Below, in pieces: positions 21,901 through 28,941 of a DNA stretch of 64,000 nucleotides (positions are counted from its first letter, which is position 1; each line of letters opens with the position of its first letter). The DNA comes from Symsagittifera roscoffensis. Lineage: Eukaryota; Xenacoelomorpha; Acoela; Convolutidae. The notes under the pieces were generated by a model, which searched no databases, was not told the origin of the DNA, and worked only from the letters and a program-made list of their open reading frames with translations. The position numbers and the translations under genes were made by a program. Location of the stretch: assembly GCF_963678635.1 (NCBI RefSeq), contig NC_087068.1, forward strand, positions 36,155,436 to 36,219,435, written 5' to 3'.

Positions 21901-24183
21901 AAATTCCCAAACTTACATATAGTTTGGACTGCAGGAAAAAATCTTGCATTACCAGACACCTTAAGTCGAAATACACCACCTGAATTACTTACACGAAAAA
22001 CAACAGTTGAAATACCCAAAAACATAAAATTCTACCTTGCAGAAAACGAAACATCACCCCGATTAGAATGCAAATATGCAGTTAAAACTGATATTGAACA
22101 ATCACAAATAAATAATTTACAACATTTCCCACTTTATTTAGATTGTCAAAATAATCATTATGAAGTTGACCTACTTGGAACATCAACTTTTAAACCAATT
22201 CCATATTCCCAATGGATAAAAAATAACACCCAACAAAAACGAACAAAACAACACCAAACTAAAAAAGACCATTTTCCACTAATAGAAAAAGAAAATTTAA
22301 CTGATAAAATAAATTTATCAGGACCACCAACAACCGATTCGAAATACACAATAAATCAAGTTTTTGATCTTCATGACCCATTAGATACAATACCCTTATC
22401 TAAATTCGAAATTGAAAACATTTTTCTCCCTCCAACAGAAACGATTACAATTTCAACACTAAAACAATATCAAAATCTTGACCCGATAATTAGACAACTA
22501 AAATCATGGCATAAATATAAAACTAAACCTGTCAAGGCAGATTCAACCATTCTAGGAAACAAAACACTCCTCCGATACTTTCGCAAATTTAACAACACAA
22601 CAATTAACGAAAATACAGACCTTTTAGAGTATAACCTAAATGAATCTACAGTTCCATGTCTCCCTTTAAGTATGATTCTTATAGCTTTTAATATTTCACA
22701 TACACAAAATATTAAAGGACACTCTGGATCAGAAAAAACATATTCAAATTTTATACAAAATTTTTACTTCCCAAATGCACCAATCTGGATAAAAGTACTA
22801 TGCAATGACTGTATAGTATGTCAACTAAATAAACCTTACCCAAATCAAAAACAAATAGCACAAAAACAAGATTTTAAAGGACAGAGTTTGTACTTTAATC
22901 ACCGTATCTCATTTGATACTAAAGGCCCAATTTCACCCTCATCAGAAGGAAACTCCTACATTATGGTAATTGTTGACGCATTCACACACTATGTAGCACT
23001 TAACCCAGTACCACATTGTAATGCTTATTACGCATATACAACACTTTATGAACACTGGATAGCAAAATTTGGACTACCAGAAATTTTAGTCACAGACAAT
23101 GGTACAGAATTCATAAATAATGAAATAATAACACTATGTCATTTATACAACATTAAACACAAACCACGTACATCTCATGCACCTTGGACAAACGGCTTAG
23201 TCGAAGGTATGAACCGTTCACTACAAGAATATCTTAGATGTATCATCAACGGAAATGATACAAAATATACCGAATGGTCAGCAGATGTAAAATTATTTCC
23301 CTTAGCATATAACTCACAAATTACGACAACACTAGGAATGTCACCATATGAAATGGTTTTTAACCAAAAGCCACGCAAACCAATAATGTTTACAGCAAAT
23401 TCCCATAAAAACGCACAAGGTTATTGTCAACCAAATAAAGACTCAATTTGTTATAACCTACCTTTACATACACACGATGAAGATCATTTTCATCACCCAC
23501 AAATTCTTAAATTAGCCTCCGGTACACACACCGAATGGATTTTAAATAGAGATAAGAAACACAATGAAATTTACCAAAAAATAACGAAAAAGTTATTACA
23601 AAGACAAAACATAAATGAACAAATCAATTCACGTTTTACACCAGCTTCCGATTTAAAAATTGGAACATTTGTTCTCATACCTAATTTTAATACTCAAAAA
23701 GGAATTTCTAAAAAATTACAACCCCTCCGAAAAGGACCCTACCAAATAATTGCAAGACCCACTGATGTCACATATAAAATTACCGACTCCAATAAAAAAG
23801 AAATCGTTCAGCACCGAAACAACCTATTACCTTACTACCCAAAAGAATACGCACTCCGCGAATTAACCCAATTATATTCCTTCACAGGATTAAAAATAGT
23901 TCAAAACGAACCACATCTGAAAAATACAGAACAAAATGATAACCCCACCGAAAATCAAAACACAAACCCAACCGCTACCAAAAACACTACAAAAAATCTA
24001 GACCATAAAGAATCCCAAAAGCAAAGAAAAAATAGAAAAATGACAGAACAAATAATACCCCAAGAAGAAATAGACAAATCAGAACATAGAAAAACAACAA
24101 GACTCCGAAATCAACCACGTAAAAACTACAAAATGTTCATCCCCCAATCTAAAATATTAAAGAAAGTAGAATTTAAAAAGTAA
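15955..24183 (+). CDS. gag-pol: Gag-Pol polyprotein of the Ty3/Gypsy-type element (2742 aa, one frame)
   Basis: One uninterrupted frame encodes Gag and Pol without a frameshift. Approximate order by residue: an unusual 600-residue N-terminal extension ending in a Gln/Asn/Pro-rich region; a retrotransposon Gag core (601-765); a CCHC knuckle with Cys842, Cys845, His850, Cys855; an Asn/Arg/Ser/Tyr-rich low-complexity stretch (about 880-1070); an aspartic protease with DSGA at 1229-1232; reverse transcriptase with YLDD at 1737-1740; RNase H starting near 1884; an integrase HHCC region (about 2249-2290); the catalytic triad Asp2321, Asp2381, Glu2417 with 35 residues between the last two; and a GPY motif near 2590. 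The tail is basic. All key catalytic motifs I looked for are present. Gag is far larger than the usual Metaviridae Gag. Confidence 0.95.
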   Translation: MSSTHTPGDETPDDDEIFPFIVDADTDRGQHIFCQNLLVNLFEPGISPCKTEFPDVKIKRQIIDHYLKDICNITQQYGIYSIEFTSPNHNNRTYTIQTDDLDLEFSKVFSEYIKSIQYRNSQRANSIFTNEVFAIIYSYISILENELPLTNVSPTETSKHLRVRHEITLLSSYLNIIKENFTKDDVSQHTKHDLQKILAWFIIDYFTHNIDLIAQARKNFRPQNSNDDTAITEQSDYVWDPEWSHPAFISFPQSISSQAIGTISYIRDYVRVIPLTIDATPLNYNTFLPDTQNNSLNSTVIHNENLNGTRNLTQQDIQTPSHFINEEIVHTTTTQQSISPIRPNLTTPRNTNLSQTQVTLQSTVKPSVAPKYSHMDYQTYRPMTIPSKTRKTFTRNNFADHNYNYTHPSKTNYQPQRNFNQYTKPRNWDNPTAQYNSKNFQPNPPQDRSENYPFFQQNKNKKQTSYQMDYLSSDDDFLQPDIFAPNTQEYRRQGIQRTRTNHRNFSPQPIDAQHQQPIQQQNLINTQSFQPIQQQNPMTAHSYQASQMQNEIPLPYYLQQHEITRNQLSNFSQMPNAAESLQMTMNPYLMGGSSRTSNKPLMVFTGTDPEYSVEDYLNAVTANLILNIGPEPINTPLHQNWIHRRTALIQTTLDGAAQKWFSVLPLEIKSNWKRFTQEFSKMFDSERNKQQQRVLCNEIRRLPNETIKQIAVRIETLVRKAYSLNTHDYKNTKMTEILMMTLTPQLRKIAIKKRASHPSSIREPDLDFRKLVDKLEQAEITMKLEETENLKLQYVNKIETTPTNINNIQESETDLVEKITEILNIYEKNPNFKGKPSFKKWCNYCRRYGHSISECRQKQQDSQNKPQKYKEPNKSFYQYMKKDQNLPNKTVHSNNSSGKPLPNNTNYTRNQSPYNSSYRGRSPERRNTYNSSQNHYNRPNSRNNYSRSNSNTQRFVSRSNSQSRNNYYPNNQSRNSSYNRNRNYSYNRNRSYSNNRNQNYPNNRSRNNSYNRSNYNRPNNNYQNRSRNNSQNRHPSYNNRYRNYSQSPHRNNNNYNNSNNRHRSSTPKHQRQINQVQSNPETTSDPPGIDDTVTDTLQLNQINCTSSDSESDTENTRSINMIKVENDYESVIYEQPFPSHIYENQSEFLQNYYTTPINSTPTTQETNEINTTDQTNKNTKTKCLNTNHIYQNIQKEQPKEKIWTIPFLLESPRNKEFQPPDLEIDFLIDSGAESNIINIPTWNEIKTLHPKLTPLETSSKLATAQGSTLINYGKIQLFLLPTRTMEQSKILNKPFKQIFHITDIKYNIIGIPFISKYIPTINILNSKILIKDKYTKTKETSLTFFQRLNKPPPFFSKFYPIFNQQRKHLKPLSGNIYNFSIKQVHQYDKEQNKQKFYMSDFEFKPIHKFFKITISSIKYLKNSNSDIISLHVYNNTPYQVTLPLGLLGYCETNATISPIHEKAYRVNNILQLLDICQSTILNEELSINNIISNENRNTDYFTKTPYFKPTFNISNYTEDQQKFLTMFNFQHSQITQDEFEKLAKQLIKYSSVYATSKFDVGKISSSLHLPLKPDAVFKKQRASKVPIHLHDKVNRLLDILEQYNIISPVNKEEQPKGNTFINPVIILAKGESLKIVLDARYLNSLIDESKCNWPIEPIQVILTKINGKYFTTADMNSAYNQMPLDEQSRRLTQFVIGNQQYEFNRLFYGISIGPAAFSAFMSKIFRPLILKKNAITYLDDVFMQSQTKDEMFNVLEKYHQILQNENLKAAPDKSHFFLTRVKFLGHNIERKTITPLKSRIDAIQKLQPPTNKKKIQEFLGMLNFLSKYVYKMQLYLRPFYNILRQQNNFEWNTEHQARFEEIKKLLTEQISNTIPDPDQPFYAMCDASNFGIGAALLQSHNGTNKMNLISANSRLFTQAELRLSTLMRECTAIIYTLTEYEFLILGSQHPTVLFTDHKPIIFLFTQKSNPNHRVYRFQLILMKFPNLHIVWTAGKNLALPDTLSRNTPPELLTRKTTVEIPKNIKFYLAENETSPRLECKYAVKTDIEQSQINNLQHFPLYLDCQNNHYEVDLLGTSTFKPIPYSQWIKNNTQQKRTKQHQTKKDHFPLIEKENLTDKINLSGPPTTDSKYTINQVFDLHDPLDTIPLSKFEIENIFLPPTETITISTLKQYQNLDPIIRQLKSWHKYKTKPVKADSTILGNKTLLRYFRKFNNTTINENTDLLEYNLNESTVPCLPLSMILIAFNISHTQNIKGHSGSEKTYSNFIQNFYFPNAPIWIKVLCNDCIVCQLNKPYPNQKQIAQKQDFKGQSLYFNHRISFDTKGPISPSSEGNSYIMVIVDAFTHYVALNPVPHCNAYYAYTTLYEHWIAKFGLPEILVTDNGTEFINNEIITLCHLYNIKHKPRTSHAPWTNGLVEGMNRSLQEYLRCIINGNDTKYTEWSADVKLFPLAYNSQITTTLGMSPYEMVFNQKPRKPIMFTANSHKNAQGYCQPNKDSICYNLPLHTHDEDHFHHPQILKLASGTHTEWILNRDKKHNEIYQKITKKLLQRQNINEQINSRFTPASDLKIGTFVLIPNFNTQKGISKKLQPLRKGPYQIIARPTDVTYKITDSNKKEIVQHRNNLLPYYPKEYALRELTQLYSFTGLKIVQNEPHLKNTEQNDNPTENQNTNPTATKNTTKNLDHKESQKQRKNRKMTEQIIPQEEIDKSEHRKTTRLRNQPRKNYKMFIPQSKILKKVEFKK

Positions 24184-24783
24184 TTTTAAGAGTTTATACT
24201 TCACAATCTTGAAACCTCCGTAACATTTTTCATTTCAATTTTTCAAAATAACATGCTCACAAGTACGCAATAATTCTAGTTCAAAATAAACCAATAGGAT
24301 TCATCCAATCCGCCACTTTCTCTAACTTAAACTAAGATCAATTAGACGAATAATCTAGAACTCCAGGCACATCTCTAACTATAACTTTACAACCTCCAGG
24401 TCAAAAATAAGCAAACCACTCCAACTTGACAGCTAAAATAAATATCACCATAATACCGTACCCCTCCCTTATCAAATAACCCAAAGATCAACAATATTTC
24501 CCCAACTCAGACCACGAATACCCCCAAAACAAATTTGATAACTTAGCCTAAAGTAACAAAATGAAGATTTTAATTAGCCTAAAGTATAAAAATCTCACCA
24601 TACCCCGGATCATTTGACAAACAAAAATAAAGAAAAAGACGACCTCCCGATCACCATAAAAATTGCCCCCAACAAATTTTTACAAAACTCAACCCACTTG
24701 TCAAAAAACTAATAAATAATTCGACCACACTAGAAAATCGCCTCAAACAGCAAAAAATATTCGACCAAGAGATCATTTCTTAA
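24184..24783 (+). other. Non-coding gap between Gag-Pol and the accessory block
   Basis: About 600 nt without a credible ORF. TTAGCCTAAAGTA occurs twice (about 24543 and 24577). In retrovirus-like elements this is where splice acceptors for env-type mRNAs would lie. I see pyrimidine-rich AG sites but cannot choose one. Confidence 0.45.
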
Positions 24784-25014
24784 ATGCTCTTCTCTCAAAC
24801 AGTTGCTCAAATACTTATAAATTTTAAACATTTTTTTTCAATACTTGAAGCCTTTATAATATTTCTTTTTGATATACTTGAATCTTTTCTAATAATCTTA
24901 ATCATTTTTTGTAACATTTTTTTAATTTTCTACACTATACTCGAACTATTCCTCCAACTTTCCAAAACCCTTGAATATATCTACAGGTACGATTTTAACA
25001 ACTTGTCTAAATGA
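24784..25014 (+). CDS. Tiny hydrophobic membrane-protein ORF A of the LTR element (76 aa)
   Basis: I do not recognise this protein. From ATG 24784 it encodes a protein dominated by Phe, Ile and Leu. Hydrophobic runs between residues about 18 and 55 are long enough for one or two membrane passes. Its TGA at 25012-25014 overlaps the next ATG at 25011 as ATGA. A splice-donor-like CTACAG|GTACGA lies inside it at 24981-24992. If that donor joined an AG acceptor ending at 25248, the frame would continue into the ATG-less ORF downstream, giving it a hydrophobic N-terminus. This is arithmetic on phases, not evidence of splicing. Confidence 0.55.
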   Translation: MLFSQTVAQILINFKHFFSILEAFIIFLFDILESFLIILIIFCNIFLIFYTILELFLQLSKTLEYIYRYDFNNLSK

Positions 25015-25199
25015 TACGAACAATTTTCAGTAGAACTGATATTTTTTTATTGTTTGTAATTTTCATAACATTTTTATCATCCCTCATTCTGACCATATGT
25101 AAATGTATAAAGAAAGCAATCATCACATTTGCCCTAGCAACAATTTTCCTAATTATTTTTTTGGAAGAATATTATAATAAACACAAATTTTCTCACTAA
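25011..25199 (+). CDS. Tiny hydrophobic membrane-protein ORF B of the LTR element (62 aa)
   Basis: I do not recognise this protein. It begins in the ATGA overlap with the preceding ORF. Two hydrophobic helices are visible, about residues 11-28 (IFLLFVIFITFLSSLILTI) and 36-50, separated by a short basic turn CKCIKKA. It ends in a charged, Lys/His-containing tail. Small two-pass proteins of this kind can be viroporin-like, but nothing here proves that. The overlap suggests translation coupled to the preceding ORF. Confidence 0.5.
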   Translation: MIRTIFSRTDIFLLFVIFITFLSSLILTICKCIKKAIITFALATIFLIIFLEEYYNKHKFSH

Positions 25200-25207
25200 A
25201 GTAATAA

Positions 25208-26338
25208 TTCAAAAAACTATCAAAAATTGCTACTCAACAGTCACAAAGTCAGTCTTCACCGACATCATCCCAAGATAATCCAACACCACCTTCAACTACT
25301 CAAAATCCTCAAACATCTACACGAATTTCTTTTCAAGATAATCCATACACTTTTGAAGAACGGCACGCTCGTTTATCTGAACCACTAGAACCAGTTCAAC
25401 GACAAGCACCTCTAAGTGAACCAACATATAATCTTTACCCAACACTACCACAAGAACTAAGTAGAATACGAAACCTTAGTCAAAACCAAAACACAACAGA
25501 AATAAATAGACAAATTATACATCCTCGACGAAATAGAAATTTTCAAACTCCCCGAGTTCATTTCGAAATACCTCAATCACCATCACAAACCACTCCAGAA
25601 AACACCACTGGTATCACACCAGAAACTCCTACACTTTTTTCCCAACGAAGCACTTCAAGTCTACCCTCAGATTACTTAGGTTCAACACCAACATCTGAAC
25701 AAATACGTGAAAATCCCTTTAACCCCCCAAACCAGGCATCACGACTACCATATTGGACTACACATTCATTCACACAAGGTGAACCAAATTTAGTCAATGA
25801 CCCCATAGACATTTCTACAGATACAACATCTTCATCACTACCCGAAACATTATCACTACCATCAACACCATCAATAAGCCAATTTTCACCACCACCCTTT
25901 AACTTAAATTTTCCAAATAATCTCGACGCCAGATATCGAGAACAATCATCAATAAATATTCCTTTAAGATTAGATTGGAATACATTCACAGCACCTCCAC
26001 CACTATTTGGACAACATCAAGAAAGTAACCGCCTTCATAACTGGGCACTTAATAGATTACAATATCGTCAAGATATTCACAACGATATCCGTGATCACAA
26101 TATTCAAATACTCCAACAAAACAGTTTACAATTAAAGTTTGAAATCACAGTTAAATTAAACAACATTACTCAACATCCCTACCCATTAAATCCACCTAAC
26201 ATAACAGCTCAATCACTACCACCACCATTTATAACTACTGAAGTAATATATAAATACGACAGATATACCAAAAACACAATTGGTTACATTACATTTTATA
26301 ACCCATACTCAGGATTATCATACACATGTATATTCTAA
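25208..26338 (+). CDS. ATG-less open frame of the LTR element (376 codons)
   Basis: The frame opens after TAA at 25205-25207 and runs to TAA at 26336-26338. I read every codon and found no ATG, GTG, TTG or CTG. It is clearly protein-like: codon choice matches the neighbouring ORFs, the first 230 codons are Pro/Ser/Thr/Gln-rich, and the last 120 look globular (RLHNWALNRLQYRQDIHNDI, then a Pro/Tyr-rich end). It overlaps the Env-like ATG at 26326 by 13 nt. A start must come from elsewhere: splicing to an upstream exon, or an unusual initiation codon. CAACAG at 25235-25240 and ACAAAG at 25243-25248 are acceptor-like. I do not recognise the protein. Confidence 0.75.
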   Translation, partial: FKKLSKIATQQSQSQSSPTSSQDNPTPPSTTQNPQTSTRISFQDNPYTFEERHARLSEPLEPVQRQAPLSEPTYNLYPTLPQELSRIRNLSQNQNTTEINRQIIHPRRNRNFQTPRVHFEIPQSPSQTTPENTTGITPETPTLFSQRSTSSLPSDYLGSTPTSEQIRENPFNPPNQASRLPYWTTHSFTQGEPNLVNDPIDISTDTTSSSLPETLSLPSTPSISQFSPPPFNLNFPNNLDARYREQSSINIPLRLDWNTFTAPPPLFGQHQESNRLHNWALNRLQYRQDIHNDIRDHNIQILQQNSLQLKFEITVKLNNITQHPYPLNPPNITAQSLPPPFITTEVIYKYDRYTKNTIGYITFYNPYSGLSYTCIF

Positions 26339-28935
26339 ACTTATTAATTTTTTTCCAACTCCTTTTTCTAGTAACATCAAATCAAAACATAAGCCCTTCC
26401 CCCCGTACAGGACCACAAGATTTATTAGTAACACACTACGATTGCGAAGAAAATGAACAAAAAACACTACACAAATATGCAATAAATCAAGTATCACAAT
26501 GTGAAACAGAACCACAAGCTATAGAAACCACAAATGTAATAGCAACACTCTATTCAAAAGCCCGAGCAACAACAGTTACAGGTTATAAATTCACAGCGAC
26601 ATTTTCCGAAAAGAAAGTACATTGTTCACAAGTCTCCAACGGCAACAAAAACCGACTTGACCATGAATCATTCTATCAAAGTAATATAGAACGTCTTTTA
26701 CATCTCAATCCCGACGATTGTAAAAATGAATTACTTAGACTAAACATCACACAAAATAAAAACTCCGCAAGAAAGTTAGTTAACTTTCAAGTTTTTTCAG
26801 ACTCTGTACATCAATCACAACTTGAAAGACACCAAGGACATATAAAACTAGACGAAAAATACCCGTATAACGGCGCACACGGACGATTAACCTATGACCT
26901 ACATGATAAACATTGGATACCACACATTGGTATAAATAACCCATCAAACTGCAAAGCAGACACGAAAAATAAAGGATACCAAGAAATAATGTTTTTCGAT
27001 TGGAAAATACAACTTGAAAAAATACAACTCACACGAGATTTATCTGATAATACAATGATCTATCAAGGAATCCGACTACCTTGTAAAAATGATCAAGGAT
27101 ATTGCGACCCTACAACAAGAACACAAGCAACAATTGTTTGGTTCCCCGAAGATACATGTACAACATTTCAAGTAGCAAAAATACACGCTCGTATGATAAA
27201 ATTTCACGAAAAATATTTCATACAATCAATTCCTTATGAACAAGTCCATCCATCACGAAAACTAAGTTCTAATTTTAGAAACATTGACAATATAGAAAAT
27301 AAATTGACACGTTTTCAAATATATCAAGAAACAGAACTTGCATGTAAATACAGGAATCCACTTCACAGAACACAATACTCTGAAATATTAGTTGAATACG
27401 AAAAAGGATTCGACATGACCACTGGAAAAGTAAAAATCGACCCATATGCCACAGGTCATCCTCTAAACGAAGGAACATCCTATATACCAGTTAATTTTGA
27501 AAAAAGCAACGGACAACCTGGTGGACATCTAAAACCTTATGACACCAGAAGCACACGCTTACAAGAATTATCACTAATGAATACTACATATTTCGGTAAT
27601 ATCCACTATGATATTCATTTGGATATGAAACTAGACTATACAATTAGCCGCATTTTTCAAGAAATGTCACTCTCCGAATTAGAAACACTACACCAACTAT
27701 GTGAATTGGAACGAACACAAATATTACAATCACTTGCACTAGCAGTATTAAAAATACCCTACGCAGGATACTTATTATCAGGAAATAGATCAAATTTTTT
27801 AGACTACGAAGGAAACATCTTATGGTTTTATACTTGTACCAAAAAAGTATCACCACTATACGTTTTTGAAGATAAACGATGTTATAAAAGAATCCCTATC
27901 TTTTATAAGAATAAAGTACATTTCGTGGATACACTTTCACGAAGAACCTATTTCTGGGATACCGCAGTCCCATGTGGATCAGAAAACAGCCACAATGTAG
28001 TACAACTAAACCCTGATGAAAATAAATATTATCTTCTCACTCCATATCCCACATTAATGCAATCACTCAAAAAATTTTCACCAGAAAGCATTCGCGCTAT
28101 CGCTCGAAACCCAAATATAGACTTACAATCAATAGGAATCTATTCAAAATCAGATATTCAACATCACATTAGAACACAACAATTCCAAGAATTATTAACA
28201 CAAATGGACACTATACAAAGACAATCAATTGACCAAAACCTACGCAAACTTGCAGAAACCGCAGGTTTTGCCGATATCTACACACAAGACTATAGCGGAT
28301 ATTTTAAAGACATTAAAGATTATATATATCTAAATGGCGAAAAATACCGTCCCCAAGATATATCACCAATCAACATTTTTAGCTTTGTTACACTCAAAAA
28401 TGAGATCCTCGATTTTCTAGGATGGCCCTACTACATCTTAGAAAAATTGACTATTTTATACGCAATGTTTAACTTTATTGGATTTCTTTTCTCACTCTTA
28501 AAAGGAATCTACAATACATGTGCTATACACACACAAGTAAACAGACAAGCAAGCGTAGCACGCATACTCTTTGCAGGATTTTTTGGAATTTTTTCCACAT
28601 CTATAAACAAAATTCTTTTAGACGCACAAATAAAAGAATATAACACAAAAATAACAACACGACAAAATACATACGACGAAGAACATAACAATGTCGACAC
28701 ACAGCCAACGGCACCACAACTACCACCCCTACCAAATAACCATCCACTATCCCTAGTCCCACGAAATTTTCGAAATTTAGCAATCACACATAATCCAAAT
28801 TTTCGACTCAATACATCGCAAAGTCCCGTCCAACATATAATGACACATCAATCACAAGATGATAATACTTATGAACAAATTATTGAACAGCCCCATACCA
28901 CCGCTTTTCAATCTCAAAATAATCATTTTTTTTAG
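26326..28935 (+). CDS. env-like: Env-like membrane glycoprotein of the LTR element (869 aa)
   Basis: Residues 1-18 are a clear signal peptide (hydrophobic LLIFFQLLFLV). A large ectodomain of roughly 690 residues follows, with many scattered Cys and several N-glycosylation sequons. A membrane segment lies at about 710-732, and a second hydrophobic stretch at about 742-762 is followed by a polar, Pro/Gln/His-rich tail of about 105 residues. Position after pol, signal peptide, Cys-rich ectodomain and C-terminal anchor are what an envelope protein shows. I could not see a convincing furin site or match it to a known Env class. It starts inside the end of the ATG-less ORF, and the next ORF starts 6 nt after its stop. 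The frame is intact. Confidence 0.8.
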   Translation: MYILNLLIFFQLLFLVTSNQNISPSPRTGPQDLLVTHYDCEENEQKTLHKYAINQVSQCETEPQAIETTNVIATLYSKARATTVTGYKFTATFSEKKVHCSQVSNGNKNRLDHESFYQSNIERLLHLNPDDCKNELLRLNITQNKNSARKLVNFQVFSDSVHQSQLERHQGHIKLDEKYPYNGAHGRLTYDLHDKHWIPHIGINNPSNCKADTKNKGYQEIMFFDWKIQLEKIQLTRDLSDNTMIYQGIRLPCKNDQGYCDPTTRTQATIVWFPEDTCTTFQVAKIHARMIKFHEKYFIQSIPYEQVHPSRKLSSNFRNIDNIENKLTRFQIYQETELACKYRNPLHRTQYSEILVEYEKGFDMTTGKVKIDPYATGHPLNEGTSYIPVNFEKSNGQPGGHLKPYDTRSTRLQELSLMNTTYFGNIHYDIHLDMKLDYTISRIFQEMSLSELETLHQLCELERTQILQSLALAVLKIPYAGYLLSGNRSNFLDYEGNILWFYTCTKKVSPLYVFEDKRCYKRIPIFYKNKVHFVDTLSRRTYFWDTAVPCGSENSHNVVQLNPDENKYYLLTPYPTLMQSLKKFSPESIRAIARNPNIDLQSIGIYSKSDIQHHIRTQQFQELLTQMDTIQRQSIDQNLRKLAETAGFADIYTQDYSGYFKDIKDYIYLNGEKYRPQDISPINIFSFVTLKNEILDFLGWPYYILEKLTILYAMFNFIGFLFSLLKGIYNTCAIHTQVNRQASVARILFAGFFGIFSTSINKILLDAQIKEYNTKITTRQNTYDEEHNNVDTQPTAPQLPPLPNNHPLSLVPRNFRNLAITHNPNFRLNTSQSPVQHIMTHQSQDDNTYEQIIEQPHTTAFQSQNNHFF

Positions 28936-28941
28936 CCCACG

